Positions 1 to 8,722 of a stretch of DNA of 24,780 nt are shown here, one piece after another. Location of the stretch: contig CAIXUE010000328.1 of assembly GCA_903922545.1 (NCBI GenBank), positions 1 through 24,780 of the forward strand, given 5' to 3'. How positions within the stretch are numbered: the stretch's first letter is position 1; every line of letters begins with the position of its first letter. A program made the position numbers and the translations under genes. Under the pieces are notes generated by a model. It did no database searches. It was not told the origin of the DNA and worked only from the letters and a program-made list of their open reading frames with translations. Origin of the DNA: an uncultured Alphaproteobacteria bacterium (GTDB lineage Bacteria > Pseudomonadota > Alphaproteobacteria > Micropepsales > Micropepsaceae).

Positions 1-121
1 CTCGCTGCATCTGCAAGGCTCCTGCGCCGGTTGCCCGTCTTCGACCCGCACCCTGAAGAACGGCATCGAGAACATGCTGCGCCATTATTTTCCGGAAGTG
101 ACCGCGGTCGAAGCGGTCTGA
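1..121 (+). CDS. NifU-family Fe-S cluster scaffold, C-terminal end (partial)
   Basis: Only the last 39 codons are in the window, read in the frame that begins at base 2. The peptide contains GSCAGCPSS followed by [10 protein letters not shown], the signature of the NifU C-terminal (Nfu) domain. The CxxC pair in that motif bridges a [4Fe-4S] cluster between two subunits before transfer to target apoproteins. In alphaproteobacteria such proteins usually carry an N-terminal Nfu domain as well, but that part lies outside the window. The stop codon at 119-121 sits at the foot of a probable intrinsic terminator. The family call is firm; the exact member (NfuA-like or mitochondrial Nfu1-like) cannot be decided from this fragment. 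Confidence 0.88.
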   Translation, partial: SLHLQGSCAGCPSSTRTLKNGIENMLRHYFPEVTAVEAV

Positions 122-132
122 TTTTTATTTTT
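100..132 (+). terminator. Probable intrinsic terminator overlapping the end of the NifU-like gene
   Basis: A perfect 6-bp stem, GACCGC (100-105) with GCGGTC (113-118), closes a 7-base loop. The stop codon TGA follows and then a T-rich tract, TTTTTATTTTT (122-132). A GC-rich stem followed by a U tract is the classic Rho-independent arrangement. The stem lies inside the last codons of the gene. Confidence 0.55.
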
Positions 133-143
133 GGAGCGGGCCG

Positions 144-758
144 ATGTCCCACCCCACGTCTCACACCGCGCATGCCATCAATGACGAAGCGCTGGACCGT
201 ATTTTTCGCGCCGCCCGCACCCACAACAAATGGACAGACGAGCCGGTCAGCGACGCGCTGCTGATGGCGCTTTACGATTTGCTGCGCTGGGGCCCCACCG
301 CCGCCAATTCCCTGCCGGCGCGGTTTTTGTTTCTGACCAGCATGGACGCCAAGCTGCGCCTGAAGCCGTTGCTCAATGAAGGCAATCGCGAAAAAACCAT
401 GCAGGCCCCCGCCGTTGCGATCATCGGCTATGACCTGGATTTTCCCGAACAGATGCCCAGGCTTTTTCCCGCCGCCCCCAAGATCAAGGATGTCTATGCC
501 GGCAAGCCGGACTTGATTGAAAAGGACGCGCTGCGCAGCGGCAGCCTGCAGGGCGCTTATCTGATTATCGCGGCGCGGGCGCTGGGCCTGGATTGCGGGC
601 CCATGGGAGGTTTTAACCGCGCGGGCGTGGACCAGGAATTTTTCGCCGGCACCAACATCAAATCCAATTTCATTTGCGCCCTGGGCCATGGCGATCCGTC
701 GGGCGTCTATCCGCGCGGGCCGCGCCTTTCGTTCGACGAAGCGTGCAAAATAATTTGA
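144..758 (+). CDS. Nitroreductase-family protein, malonic semialdehyde reductase (RutE)-like
   Basis: The 204-residue protein matches the RutE/HadB branch of FMN-dependent nitroreductases. Visible features are the WTDEPVSDALL segment near residue 30, LRWGPTAANSLPARF near residues 47-61, the EKTMQAPAVAIIG stretch, and GPMGGFNRAGVD followed by the C-terminal ALGHGD and PRLSF motifs. RutE reduces malonic semialdehyde to 3-hydroxypropionate in pyrimidine breakdown. No other rut gene is present here, so the physiological substrate may differ; detoxification of semialdehydes or nitro compounds is possible. A GGAG at 133-136, seven bases before the ATG, supports the start. The stop overlaps the proposed TTG start of tsaB. 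It follows a probable terminator, so a promoter of its own is likely. Confidence 0.82.
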   Translation: MSHPTSHTAHAINDEALDRIFRAARTHNKWTDEPVSDALLMALYDLLRWGPTAANSLPARFLFLTSMDAKLRLKPLLNEGNREKTMQAPAVAIIGYDLDFPEQMPRLFPAAPKIKDVYAGKPDLIEKDALRSGSLQGAYLIIAARALGLDCGPMGGFNRAGVDQEFFAGTNIKSNFICALGHGDPSGVYPRGPRLSFDEACKII

Positions 759-1387
759 AAATTCTGGCTGTTGACACAGCTCTTGGCGCTTGCTCCGTCG
801 CGGTGCTGGAGGGTGAGAAAACGCGCGCGCATCACTTTGTCGAAATGGCGCGCGGCCATGCCGAGGCGCTGGCGCCGATGGTGCGCGATGTGATGGAGGC
901 GGCGGGTGTTTCTTTCGCCGAACTGGATCGTTTGGCTGTCACCACCGGGCCGGGCACTTTCACTGGCCAGCGTGTGGGCCTGGCTTTTATGCGCGGATTG
1001 CGGGTGGCGCTGAAAAAACCGCTGATTGGTGTCACGACACTCGAAGCGATGGCGGCGGCGTCAGAGGCGCCGCGCGCGGCGGCGATCCATGACGCCAAGC
1101 GCGAGGAGGCTTATCTGCTGCTGTGGGAGAGAGGCGAGACCGTGTTCGGGCCGGAGGTTCTGCCCATGAGTGAAGCCGTGGAGAAAATTCGTGCCTTTGG
1201 TTCCTGTGCCCTGACCGGCACAGCTGCGTCTGCGTCGCAAGAAAAACTGGGTGCGGGTTATAACGACACCGGCATCCGCCAGCCTGATGCGTTGTGGGTG
1301 GCGCGGCTGGCGCTCAAACGGCCCGAAGCAAAAGACCCGCCCGCGCCGCTTTACCTGCGCGCGCCTGATGCCAAGCTGCCGGTATGA
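755..1387 (+). CDS. tsaB: tRNA threonylcarbamoyladenosine biosynthesis protein TsaB
   Basis: TsaB is the partner of TsaD in making N6-threonylcarbamoyladenosine at position 37 of ANN-decoding tRNAs. The 210-residue product opens with MKILAVDTALG and carries AVTTGPGTFTGQRVGLAF at residues 61-78, the conserved motif of the ASKHA-fold YeaZ/TsaB family. The start chosen is TTG at 755, which overlaps the preceding TGA stop and places the first beta strand at the very N-terminus. An ATG at 674 would add 27 residues unlike the family. The stop overlaps rimI by four bases (ATGA). The tsaB-rimI neighbourhood is common in alphaproteobacteria. Confidence 0.93.
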   Translation: MKILAVDTALGACSVAVLEGEKTRAHHFVEMARGHAEALAPMVRDVMEAAGVSFAELDRLAVTTGPGTFTGQRVGLAFMRGLRVALKKPLIGVTTLEAMAAASEAPRAAAIHDAKREEAYLLLWERGETVFGPEVLPMSEAVEKIRAFGSCALTGTAASASQEKLGAGYNDTGIRQPDALWVARLALKRPEAKDPPAPLYLRAPDAKLPV

Positions 1388-1830
1388 TGCCCGTTATATT
1401 TGACGCCGAAAAAGACAATGTGGCGGCGCTGGCGGCGCTGCATGCCACGGCTTTCTCCGCCCCCTGGGATGGCGCGGCCATCGCGCAGCTGCTGGCCGGG
1501 CCGGGCGTTTTCGTTTTTTCCATGGAACACGGCTTTGTCATGGCCCGGACCGTGGCGGATGAAACCGAAATCCTGACCCTGGCGGTGAGGCCTGAGGCGC
1601 GGGGCCAGGGGCTGGGCCGCGCCTTGCTGGAGGCCGCCGCCATTCATGCCGCATCTCTGGGCGCGGAAAATATCTTTCTGGAGGTGGGTGCGGACAATCC
1701 CGCCGCGCTGGCGCTTTATGCCGGTCTGGGCTTTGCCCGGATGGGCCAGCGCAAAGGGTATTATGACGGGAAAGACGCCTGGATGATGAAATCCGGCCTG
1801 CCGCTTTCCCAAAAACCCAAATTCGCCTAA
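1384..1830 (+). CDS. rimI: Ribosomal-protein-alanine N-acetyltransferase RimI (GNAT family)
   Basis: This 148-residue GNAT acetyltransferase is expected to acetylate the N-terminal alanine of ribosomal protein S18. The acetyl-CoA pyrophosphate loop is visible as ARGQGLGRALL (residues 72-82), preceded by the strand LTLAVRP. The C-terminal half has the NPAALALYAGLGF segment (105-117) and the YYDGKDAWMM stretch typical of RimI. Its ATG lies in an ATGA overlap with the tsaB stop; a second in-frame ATG follows at once, so the start could shift by one codon. Position next to tsaB supports RimI over other GNAT proteins. Confidence 0.9.
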   Translation: MMPVIFDAEKDNVAALAALHATAFSAPWDGAAIAQLLAGPGVFVFSMEHGFVMARTVADETEILTLAVRPEARGQGLGRALLEAAAIHAASLGAENIFLEVGADNPAALALYAGLGFARMGQRKGYYDGKDAWMMKSGLPLSQKPKFA

Positions 1831-1862
1831 CGTCAGGCGGCTATGAAAAGAATGGTGCAGAC

Positions 1863-2282
1863 GTGACGCGGATTGAAAAGCTCTGCGTGGACAAAGGGCT
1901 TCGCATGACGGAGCAGCGGCGTATTATTGCGCGTGTGCTGTCGGGTGCGGGCGATCACCCCGATGCCGAGGAACTTTACCGCCGGGCGGCGGCGATTGAT
2001 CCGCACATCTCCATCGCCACCGTCTATCGCACCGTCAAATTGTTCGAGGATGCCGGCATTCTGGAGCGGCATGATTTCCGCGATGGCCGCGCCCGTTACG
2101 AAGAAGCGCCGGAAGACCATCACGACCATCTGATCGATGTGCAGACCGGCAGTGTGATCGAATTCCGCAACGAGGACATCGAGAAGCTGCAGCGCCGGGT
2201 GGCCGAGGAACTGGGCTTTGAACTGGTGGATCACCGTCTGGAGCTTTACGGGGTTCCTAAAGGCAAGAAAATCAAACCCTGA
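1863..2282 (+). CDS. fur: Fur-family metal-responsive transcriptional regulator (Fur/Mur type)
   Basis: The 139-residue protein has the Fur winged helix (MTEQRRIIARVL, then ATVYRTVKLFEDAGILE around residues 52-68) and the metal-binding hinge EDHHDHLIDVQTGSVIEF (84-101). The CxxC that binds structural zinc in E. coli Fur is absent; VQTG stands in its place, as in alphaproteobacterial Fur/Mur proteins. Several of those respond to manganese rather than iron, so the metal is not settled. The start is GTG at 1863; nearby upstream ATGs are out of frame. The gene ends with a one-base overlap into plsC (TGATG). Close packing suggests co-transcription with rimI and plsC. Confidence 0.92.
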   Translation: MTRIEKLCVDKGLRMTEQRRIIARVLSGAGDHPDAEELYRRAAAIDPHISIATVYRTVKLFEDAGILERHDFRDGRARYEEAPEDHHDHLIDVQTGSVIEFRNEDIEKLQRRVAEELGFELVDHRLELYGVPKGKKIKP

Positions 2283-3040
2283 TGCCGACGTTTCGCGCGG
2301 GCGTTATTCTCGCGGTGTTTCTTGTCGTCACCCTGATTTTGATTCCAGTGCAGTGGCTGGGCGTGACGTTGGGTCTGCCGTATCGAAAGACCCTGCCGCA
2401 CACTTATCATCGTTTTGTCGCCCGGCTGTTCGGTATCCGCATTCGTGTCATTGGTGCGCCGGCGCCCGGCATGCTGCTGCTGGCCAATCACACCAGCTGG
2501 CTCGACATCGTGATTTTTTCGGCGGTGGCGCCGCTGTCTTTTGTCGCCAAAGCCGAAGTGGGAAGCTGGCCGTTTTTCGGCACCCTGGCGCGGCTGCAGC
2601 GCACCGTCTTTGTCGAACGCGCCCGGCGCAGTGAAACCGCCGCGACCCGTGATGTGATCCGCGAACGGCTGATGGCGGGCGATACGCTGGTGTTGTTTCC
2701 CGAAGGCACCTCCAGCGACGGCAACAAGGTCTTGCCATTCAAAAGCGCGCTGTTGAGTGCGGCGGAAAGCGATAGCGGTCATGTGACGGGGCAGCCGGTT
2801 TCCACTGCCTATACCGGCATTCATGGCATTCCGATGGGACGGGAGAACCGGCCGCTGTTCGCCTGGTATGGCGACATGGATCTGGTGCCGCATTTGTGGG
2901 AGGCGCTGAAGGCCGGGCCGCTGGATGTGGTGATGGAGTTCCATCCGCCGCTGGCGGTTGCCGACAGGAAAGAACTGGCGAAAGCGGCAGAAATGCAGGT
3001 TCGCCTGGGGCATGTGCGGGCGCTGGCAGGGCTAACTTGA
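2282..3040 (+). CDS. plsC: 1-acyl-sn-glycerol-3-phosphate acyltransferase (PlsC-like)
   Basis: The 252-residue membrane-associated protein transfers an acyl chain to lysophosphatidate to form phosphatidic acid, a step of phospholipid synthesis at the inner membrane. One hydrophobic segment lies at about residues 6-30. The catalytic HX4D motif is NHTSWLD at 69-75 and the glycerophosphate-binding motif is FPEGTSSDG at 139-147. Length and motif spacing fit the family. The ATG overlaps the fur stop by one base, and miaB begins one base after its stop. An acyltransferase for another lysolipid, such as ornithine lipid synthesis, cannot be excluded. Confidence 0.87.
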   Translation: MPTFRAGVILAVFLVVTLILIPVQWLGVTLGLPYRKTLPHTYHRFVARLFGIRIRVIGAPAPGMLLLANHTSWLDIVIFSAVAPLSFVAKAEVGSWPFFGTLARLQRTVFVERARRSETAATRDVIRERLMAGDTLVLFPEGTSSDGNKVLPFKSALLSAAESDSGHVTGQPVSTAYTGIHGIPMGRENRPLFAWYGDMDLVPHLWEALKAGPLDVVMEFHPPLAVADRKELAKAAEMQVRLGHVRALAGLT

Positions 3041-3041
3041 A

Positions 3042-4403
3042 ATGCCGGACAAGCCCGCCGATAACCCGCGCATGAAGAAGCTTTTCGTCAAAACCTATGG
3101 CTGCCAGATGAACGCCTATGATTCCGCCCGCATGGCGGATCTGCTGGCGCCTTTGGGCTATGGCGTGACGGAGGCGCCGGAAGGCGCCGACATGGTGATT
3201 TTGAACACCTGTCACATCCGCGAGAAGGCGGCGGAAAAAGTTTATTCCGAACTGGGCCGGATGAAAGCGCTCAAGCGCGCCAACCCGGACATGCTGGTGG
3301 CGGTGGCCGGGTGTGTGGCCCAGGCCGAAGGCGAAGAGATTGTGGCGCGGGCGCCGGTGGTGGACATGGTGGTGGGACCGCAATCCTATCACCGGTTGCC
3401 GGAAATGATCGCCCGCCATGCGCGCGAAAAAGGCCATGTGCTGGAAACCGATTTTCCGGCGCTGGAAAAATTCGATGCGTTGCCGCAGGCCGTTGGCGAT
3501 GTCGGCATCAGCGCTTTTCTGACCGTGCAGGAAGGCTGCGATAAATTCTGCACTTTCTGCGTGGTGCCTTATACGCGCGGGCCTGAACATTCACGTGCCC
3601 CGGAAGCCATTCTGGCGGAAGCACGCAATCTGGCGAGCCGAGGGGCGCGGGAAATCACGCTCCTGGGCCAGAACGTCAACGCCTATCGCGGCACCGATAG
3701 CGCCGGGAAAAGCTGGTCGCTGGCGCGGCTGATCGAAGCGGTGGCTGAAATCAGCCACGTCTGGCGCATCCGCTATACCACCAGTCATCCGCGCGACATG
3801 GACGATGATCTGATCGCGGCGCATGGTTCAATCGAAAAGCTGATGCCGTTCCTGCATCTGCCGGTGCAATCGGGATCCGATGCGGTATTGGCGGCGATGA
3901 ACCGCCAGCATACCGCGGAAGATTATCTGAAGATCATCGACAGGCTGCGCGCGGCGCGACCCGATATCGCTTTTTCGTCGGATTTCATTGTCGGCTTTCC
4001 CGGCGAAAGCGATGCGGATTTTGAGGCGACGCTGGCGCTGGTGCGGCAGGTCAAATTCGCCCAGTGCTTTTCGTTCCAGTACAGCCCGCGCCCCGGCACA
4101 CCGGCTGCGGCGGCGAAAAAACTGGTCGCGCCTGCGGTGAAAACGCAACGATTGCAGGCCCTGCAGGCTTTACTGCTGGCGCAGCAGGATGACGCCAATC
4201 GGGCAACCATCGGAAAAACCGTGAACGTGTTGTTTGAAAAGCCGGGCCGGGACGAAGGCCAACTGGTGGGCCGTTCGCCCTGGTTGCAGCCGGTGCATGT
4301 TTGCGGCCCGCAAAGTCTGATCGGGAACATCGCGGAAGTGAAAATCGCGCGCCTGACGGCGAACAGTTTGCACGGAGCCTTGATCGAAAGTGTCCCCGCG
4401 TGA
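3042..4403 (+). CDS. miaB: tRNA-2-methylthio-N6-isopentenyladenosine(37) methylthiotransferase MiaB
   Basis: MiaB is a radical-SAM enzyme that adds a methylthio group to i6A37 in tRNAs reading UNN codons. The N-terminal UPF0004 domain supplies three cluster cysteines (C21, C57, C91), and the radical-SAM CX3CX2C motif is CDKFCTFC (C166, C170, C173). Conserved [15 protein letters not shown] and [10 protein letters not shown] segments follow, and a TRAM domain fills roughly residues 385-448. The length of 453 residues is normal. An alternative start is the ATG at 3072, which would give [14 protein letters not shown] directly. The stop overlaps the proposed GTG start of phoH. Confidence 0.96.
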   Translation: MPDKPADNPRMKKLFVKTYGCQMNAYDSARMADLLAPLGYGVTEAPEGADMVILNTCHIREKAAEKVYSELGRMKALKRANPDMLVAVAGCVAQAEGEEIVARAPVVDMVVGPQSYHRLPEMIARHAREKGHVLETDFPALEKFDALPQAVGDVGISAFLTVQEGCDKFCTFCVVPYTRGPEHSRAPEAILAEARNLASRGAREITLLGQNVNAYRGTDSAGKSWSLARLIEAVAEISHVWRIRYTTSHPRDMDDDLIAAHGSIEKLMPFLHLPVQSGSDAVLAAMNRQHTAEDYLKIIDRLRAARPDIAFSSDFIVGFPGESDADFEATLALVRQVKFAQCFSFQYSPRPGTPAAAAKKLVAPAVKTQRLQALQALLLAQQDDANRATIGKTVNVLFEKPGRDEGQLVGRSPWLQPVHVCGPQSLIGNIAEVKIARLTANSLHGALIESVPA

Positions 4404-5359
4404 AGAAGCCCCGCAAGGCCGCAAAAGCACAAAGCGTCGAACAGACGGTGCTGGAATTTGCCGACAACCGGCTGCTGGCCACGCTTGGCGGCGCGCATGA
4501 GAAAAATTTCGCGCGGCTGGAGCAGCGGCTTGATCTGAACATCACCCAGCGCGGCAACCGCATCGCGGTCACGGGCGCGAACCGCTCACGCGGCGCGGTG
4601 ATTCTTTCGGCGCTGTATGCCCGGGCGCAGGCGGGCGAAAGCATCACCCTGGCGGAAGTGGATGCGGAAGTCCGCTTTACGGATTCTGGGCGGGCTGAGA
4701 CTCCCGGCGCCATTCGCACGGCGTCCGCCCGGCTGACCCGGCCGCGCAGCCCCGCCCAAAGCGCCTATCTGGAATTGATGCGCACCCATCCTTTGGTGTT
4801 CGGCATCGGCCCTGCTGGTACGGGCAAGACCTATCTGGCCGCCGCCTTTGGGGCGCATATGCTGTACCAGCGCCGGGTTGAGCGGCTGATCTTGTCACGC
4901 CCCGCGCTGGAAGCCGGCGAGCGGCTGGGTTTTCTGCCCGGCGACCTGAAAGAAAAAATCGATCCCTATCTGCGCCCGCTTTATGATGCGCTTTTCGATG
5001 TCTTGGGCGATCAGGCGACGCGGCTGATCGAGCAGGGCGTGATTGAAGTGGCGCCGCTGGCTTTCATGCGCGGGCGAACACTGTCGCGTGCCTTTGTCAT
5101 TCTGGATGAGGCCCAGAACACCACCGCCGCCCAGATGAAAATGGTGCTGACCCGGCTGGGCGAGGAATCGCAGATCGTGGTGACGGGCGATCCGGGCCAG
5201 AGCGATTTGCCCGGCGGCCGCCCGGAAGGCCTGGCCGAGGCGCTGGCCATCCTGGAAGGGGTGGAAGGCGTTGGCATTCAACGCTTTTCCGATTCGGATG
5301 TGGTGCGCCATGCCCTCGTCAGCCGCATCGTCCGCGCCTATACTGCCAAAGGAAAATGA
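4400..5359 (+). CDS. PhoH-family ATPase (YbeZ-like)
   Basis: The 319-residue protein has the PhoH P-loop ATPase domain: Walker A GPAGTGKT (137-144) and Walker B VILDEAQN (233-240), with the family's [16 protein letters not shown] segment between. PhoH/YbeZ proteins are predicted RNA-linked ATPases that work with YbeY in ribosome maturation and stress. The start is GTG at 4400, which overlaps the miaB stop; the open frame extends further upstream, but only inside miaB. The next gene, ybeY, starts in a four-base ATGA overlap, the classic ybeZ-ybeY pairing. Biochemical function of the family remains partly unresolved. Confidence 0.9.
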   Translation: MKKPRKAAKAQSVEQTVLEFADNRLLATLGGAHEKNFARLEQRLDLNITQRGNRIAVTGANRSRGAVILSALYARAQAGESITLAEVDAEVRFTDSGRAETPGAIRTASARLTRPRSPAQSAYLELMRTHPLVFGIGPAGTGKTYLAAAFGAHMLYQRRVERLILSRPALEAGERLGFLPGDLKEKIDPYLRPLYDALFDVLGDQATRLIEQGVIEVAPLAFMRGRTLSRAFVILDEAQNTTAAQMKMVLTRLGEESQIVVTGDPGQSDLPGGRPEGLAEALAILEGVEGVGIQRFSDSDVVRHALVSRIVRAYTAKGK

Positions 5360-5814
5360 GCGGCATTACCCTGTTGGTGGAAGATCCGGGCTGGCGGCGG
5401 ACGCGCGGGCTGAACGCGCAGCTTTTGCGCGCCGCGCGCGCCGCGTTGAAGGCGGCGGGCTTTGCCGGCAAAAGCCAGCTGACCCTTCTGCTGAGCAGCG
5501 ATGAAAAGCTGAAAACATTGAACCGCGATTTTCGGGGCCTGGGCAAGCCGACCAATGTTCTGTCATTTCCTGCACCTAAGAATGGTGACGGATATCGCGG
5601 CGATATCGCCATCGCCTATGGCGTGACGCGCCAGGAAGCAAAAGAGGCGGGCAAGCGGTTCGCCGATCATGCCAGCCATCTGGTGGTGCATGGCGTGCTG
5701 CATCTGGCCGGTTACGATCATGAGCGCGATGCCGATGCGAAAGTTATGGAGCCGCTGGAAGTGAAGATTTTAAAGCGGCTGGGCATCGCCGATCCTTATC
5801 AGGTGCCGGCATGA
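5356..5814 (+). CDS. ybeY: Endoribonuclease YbeY (16S rRNA maturation)
   Basis: YbeY is a zinc-dependent RNase needed for 16S rRNA 3'-end maturation and ribosome quality control. The signature HGVLHLAGYDHERD gives the three zinc-binding histidines H112, H116 and H122, and PTNVLSFP (65-72) is the other conserved family block. Its length of 152 residues is usual. It overlaps phoH upstream and the corC-like gene downstream, each by four bases (ATGA), so all three are probably translated in a coupled way. Confidence 0.95.
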   Translation: MSGITLLVEDPGWRRTRGLNAQLLRAARAALKAAGFAGKSQLTLLLSSDEKLKTLNRDFRGLGKPTNVLSFPAPKNGDGYRGDIAIAYGVTRQEAKEAGKRFADHASHLVVHGVLHLAGYDHERDADAKVMEPLEVKILKRLGIADPYQVPA

Positions 5815-6683
5815 ACGACGCCAAAGACCCGCCGCCGCTGTTCAAGCGGCTGATGCAGATGCTGCGCGGCGAAGACGCTTCCAGCGCCGCGATCCGCGAA
5901 AGCCTGGAAGAAGTGATCGAGGAGAGCGAGCGCCAGTCACCCGCCTTGTCGCAGCAGGAACGGGTGATGCTGTCCAACCTGCTGGCCTTTGGCGAACTGA
6001 AAGTGCGCGATGTGATGGTGCCGCGCGCCGAGATTGTGGCGGTGGATGAAACCATGGCGATGTCGGAATTGGTCACTCTGTTCCATGCCGCGCAGCATTC
6101 GCGCCTGCCGGTATATCGTGAGACGTTGGACGATCCCAGCGGGTTGGTGCATGTGAAAGACGTGCTGGCGCTGTTGCAATTGCGCGATGATGGCGATTAC
6201 GCGCTGGAAAAAACCTCCATCGCCAGCATCACAAGGCCGGTGCTGTTTGTGCCGCCTTCCATGCGCGCGCTGGATCTTTTGCCCAAGATGCAAAGCAGCC
6301 ATACCCATATGGCGCTGGTGATTGACGAATATGGCGGTACCGAGGGGCTGGTCTCCATCGAAGACATTATCGAAGAGATTGTCGGCGACATCGCCGATGA
6401 GCATGACGACGAGGCCGTGGCGCTGCGCCGTGACGACGCCTGTTATGTGGTCGATGCCCGCCTGGCGCTGGACGATTTCAAGAGCGAGACCGGCGTCGAT
6501 CTTTCCACGCCCGAGACGGACGAAGATGTGGATTCACTGGGCGGGCTGGTGACGGCGTTGTTGGGCCGGCTGCCCCAGCGCGGCGAGATCATCGCCCATC
6601 CCGGCGGCTATGAATTTGAAATATTGGAAGCCGATCCGCGCCGGGTGCGGCGGCTGCGCATTTGTCCGCCGCCGGCCAAATGA
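5811..6683 (+). CDS. CorC/HlyC-family CBS-domain protein
   Basis: The 290-residue protein has no transmembrane segment and consists of a pair of CBS domains and a C-terminal CorC_HlyC domain. The first CBS opens at DVMVPRAEI (67-75). The second includes the hallmark DEYGGTEGLVSIEDIIEEI (172-190). The CorC_HlyC domain covers about 205-288. CBS pairs bind adenine nucleotides; this short form lacks the DUF21 membrane domain. Older annotation calls such proteins hemolysins or Mg/Co efflux proteins, but a role linked to divalent cations near the envelope is only inferred. Gene order ybeY-corC-lnt is widely conserved. Confidence 0.88.
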   Translation: MNDAKDPPPLFKRLMQMLRGEDASSAAIRESLEEVIEESERQSPALSQQERVMLSNLLAFGELKVRDVMVPRAEIVAVDETMAMSELVTLFHAAQHSRLPVYRETLDDPSGLVHVKDVLALLQLRDDGDYALEKTSIASITRPVLFVPPSMRALDLLPKMQSSHTHMALVIDEYGGTEGLVSIEDIIEEIVGDIADEHDDEAVALRRDDACYVVDARLALDDFKSETGVDLSTPETDEDVDSLGGLVTALLGRLPQRGEIIAHPGGYEFEILEADPRRVRRLRICPPPAK

Positions 6684-8218
6684 ATTTCTTGTCTGCCATC
6701 GGAACCGGGATCAAAGGCCTGACCGGCTGGCGGCGGCTTGGCTTTGCCGTGGCCGCGGGCGCGTTTTCCGCGCTGGCTTTTGCGCCGCTGGAAATTTTTC
6801 CCGCATTGCTTCTGGGCTTTGCGGCGTTTGTTCTTTTGTTGGATGGCGCGGATAAAAGCGCCCGCCCTTTGCGTGCCGCCTTTATCGCGGGCTGGGGTTT
6901 TGGTTTTGGCCAATTTCTGATCGGGCTGCATTGGATTGGTTATGCCTTCCTGGTCGATCCGACTTCCCATCTTTGGCAGATGCCGTTTGCGCTTTTGATT
7001 CTGGCGGCAGGGCTGGCGCTGTTTCCGGCCCTTGCCGCCATGGCGGCGCTGTATTTCTGGCAGGACGGGCCGGGGCGGCTTCTGGTGTTCGCGGTTTTTT
7101 ATGCGGCGCTTGAATGGTTGCGCGGGCACATCTTTACCGGCTTTCCCTGGAACCTGCCGGCCTATGGCTGGGGCGCATCTTTAAGCGTGCTGCAAAGCCT
7201 GTCGGTGCTGGGCGCTTATGGGCTTTCTTTTCTCACCGTGCTTCTGGGCGCATCGCTGGCGGAATTCTGTTCGGGCAAATGGCGCGCCCCTGCGATCCTG
7301 ATCGTTCTGTTCGGATTGATCTGGGCGGGCGGCGCCGCAAGGCTCGCGGCTGAGCCGGTGGCGTTATCGCCAACCGTGGCGCTGCGCATCGTGCAGCCCG
7401 ACATTCCGCAACAGGAAAAAGAAGTGTCCGCGCTTTATCTGCGCAACTGGCGCAGGCTGCTGGATCTGAGCGTGGGAAAAGGCAATCCCAATGTCATCAT
7501 CTGGCCGGAAGCCGCCCCACCGCCTTTTCTGTTCGACCGGGAACCGTCAGCGCTGGATGTGATCAGTCAGATCACCGCGCCGGGACGAACCCTCATCACG
7601 GGCGAAGTGCGGGCGGAGCGCACGACGGATAAATTGTCATTCTTCAACAGCCTTTACATTTTTTCGCCGGCGCATGCTCCGCAGGTCTATGACAAATTCC
7701 ATCTGGTGCCGTTCGGCGAATATGTGCCCTTCGCCTCGGTGCTTAATCGCATCGGCATCACCAAGCTGACAGAAGGTCAGGAAGGTTTTTCCACCGGCGA
7801 CGTCCCGCATAGCTATCTCCTGGACAATGCGCCGGCCGTGGTGCCGCTGATTTGCTATGAAATCATCTTTCCTGGTGCGGTGCTGCCGGATGGCCAGCGC
7901 CCCGGCTGGATCGTCAATGTCACCGATGATTCCTGGTTTGGCCCCTGGGCCGGGCCTCATCAGCATCTTCTGATTGCGCGGGCGCGTGCAATTGAAGAGG
8001 CATTACCCGTTACACGTGCGGCCAATACCGGGATATCAGCGGTCATCGATCCTTATGGCCGGGTGGTGGCGCAGCTGGGCCTGGGCCAGATGGGGGCCCT
8101 GGACGCGCATTTACCAATTGCCGCACCGCCGACCCTTTACGCGCGTTATGGCGATCTGGTGTTCCTGCTGTTGTTAACCTCTGGGGCAGCGCTGGCCTTC
8201 GTTCTGGCGCGAAAGTAA
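6680..8218 (+). CDS. lnt: Apolipoprotein N-acyltransferase
   Basis: Lnt transfers the third acyl chain to the N-terminal cysteine of lipoproteins in the inner membrane. The N-terminal half (to about residue 220) has several hydrophobic segments. The C-terminal nitrilase-like domain shows the Glu-Lys-Cys triad: E277 in IIWPEAAPP, K339 in YDKFHLVPFGEY and C392 in PLICYEIIFP. Starting at ATG 6680, which overlaps the corC-like stop, gives 512 residues, a normal length. The DUF3576 and LptE lipoproteins encoded in this window would be substrates. Its neighbour downstream is a PhrR/PraR-type regulator, as next to the Sinorhizobium lnt homologue actA. Confidence 0.95.
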   Translation: MNFLSAIGTGIKGLTGWRRLGFAVAAGAFSALAFAPLEIFPALLLGFAAFVLLLDGADKSARPLRAAFIAGWGFGFGQFLIGLHWIGYAFLVDPTSHLWQMPFALLILAAGLALFPALAAMAALYFWQDGPGRLLVFAVFYAALEWLRGHIFTGFPWNLPAYGWGASLSVLQSLSVLGAYGLSFLTVLLGASLAEFCSGKWRAPAILIVLFGLIWAGGAARLAAEPVALSPTVALRIVQPDIPQQEKEVSALYLRNWRRLLDLSVGKGNPNVIIWPEAAPPPFLFDREPSALDVISQITAPGRTLITGEVRAERTTDKLSFFNSLYIFSPAHAPQVYDKFHLVPFGEYVPFASVLNRIGITKLTEGQEGFSTGDVPHSYLLDNAPAVVPLICYEIIFPGAVLPDGQRPGWIVNVTDDSWFGPWAGPHQHLLIARARAIEEALPVTRAANTGISAVIDPYGRVVAQLGLGQMGALDAHLPIAAPPTLYARYGDLVFLLLLTSGAALAFVLARK

Positions 8219-8297
8219 CAACGGCAAAATTTATTTCTTTCAGTTCTGTGACTATTGCGGGTAAGTTCCCGGCCGGCAACAAAAGCGTGTGTGTGTT

Positions 8298-8696
8298 GTG
8301 CCCAAGAAACAAGCCAATCCGATCGATGGTCAGGTCGGAAGCCGCGTGCGTATCAGGCGGATGCTGATAGGAATGAGTCAGGAAAAACTGGGCGATTTGC
8401 TCGGCCTGACATTTCAACAGGTCCAGAAATACGAAAAAGGTGTCAACCGCATTGGTGCGGGACGCCTGTACGAGATTTCGCGCATTCTGGATGTGCCGAT
8501 CGAATTTTTCTATGAAGGCGTGGCGGGTGGCGCGGGCGGCTCTGCCGAACCCGAAAGCGCGCCCTTGATGGAATTTGTTTCGTCGGGTGAAGGCATGCAG
8601 CTCAGTCTCGACTTCATGAAGATCAAGGACCCTAAAGTGCGCAAGCGCGTGCTGGACCTTGTGAAAAGTCTGGCGGAAGAAGAATCCGAATCGTAA
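8298..8696 (+). CDS. XRE-family HTH regulator, PhrR/PraR type
   Basis: The 132-residue protein has an N-terminal Cro/C1-type helix-turn-helix: VGSRVRIRRMLIGMSQEKLGD, then LTFQQVQKYEKG (38-49) and the NRIGAGRLYEIS block. This closely resembles the PhrR/PraR group of alphaproteobacteria, which includes a low-pH-induced regulator beside actA (lnt) in Sinorhizobium and PraR in Azorhizobium and Rhizobium, involved in surface and attachment traits. Targets here are unknown. Start GTG at 8298 gives MPKKQANPIDGQVGSR, the usual family N-terminus; GTG at 8289 would add three residues. The 79-base gap to lnt shows no convincing promoter. In many relatives metK follows; here hisE lies convergent three bases away. 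Confidence 0.88.
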   Translation: MPKKQANPIDGQVGSRVRIRRMLIGMSQEKLGDLLGLTFQQVQKYEKGVNRIGAGRLYEISRILDVPIEFFYEGVAGGAGGSAEPESAPLMEFVSSGEGMQLSLDFMKIKDPKVRKRVLDLVKSLAEEESES

Positions 8697-8722
8697 GCCC
8701 TATTTCGGGCGTGCGGCTTTTT
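8695..8722 (+). terminator. Weak candidate terminator between phrR-like gene and hisE
   Basis: AAGCC (8695-8699) can pair with GGCTT (8715-8719), and more T residues follow (to 8722). An inner GCCC (8697-8700) with GGGC (8707-8710) is an alternative short stem. The structure lies at the convergent junction, mostly in the 3' end of hisE. The stem is short, so the call is tentative. Confidence 0.25.

Noticed and set aside
2246..3013. Minus-strand open frame of 255 codons opposite plsC
   Set aside because: Antisense shadow; plsC has both catalytic motifs on the plus strand and tight operon junctions.
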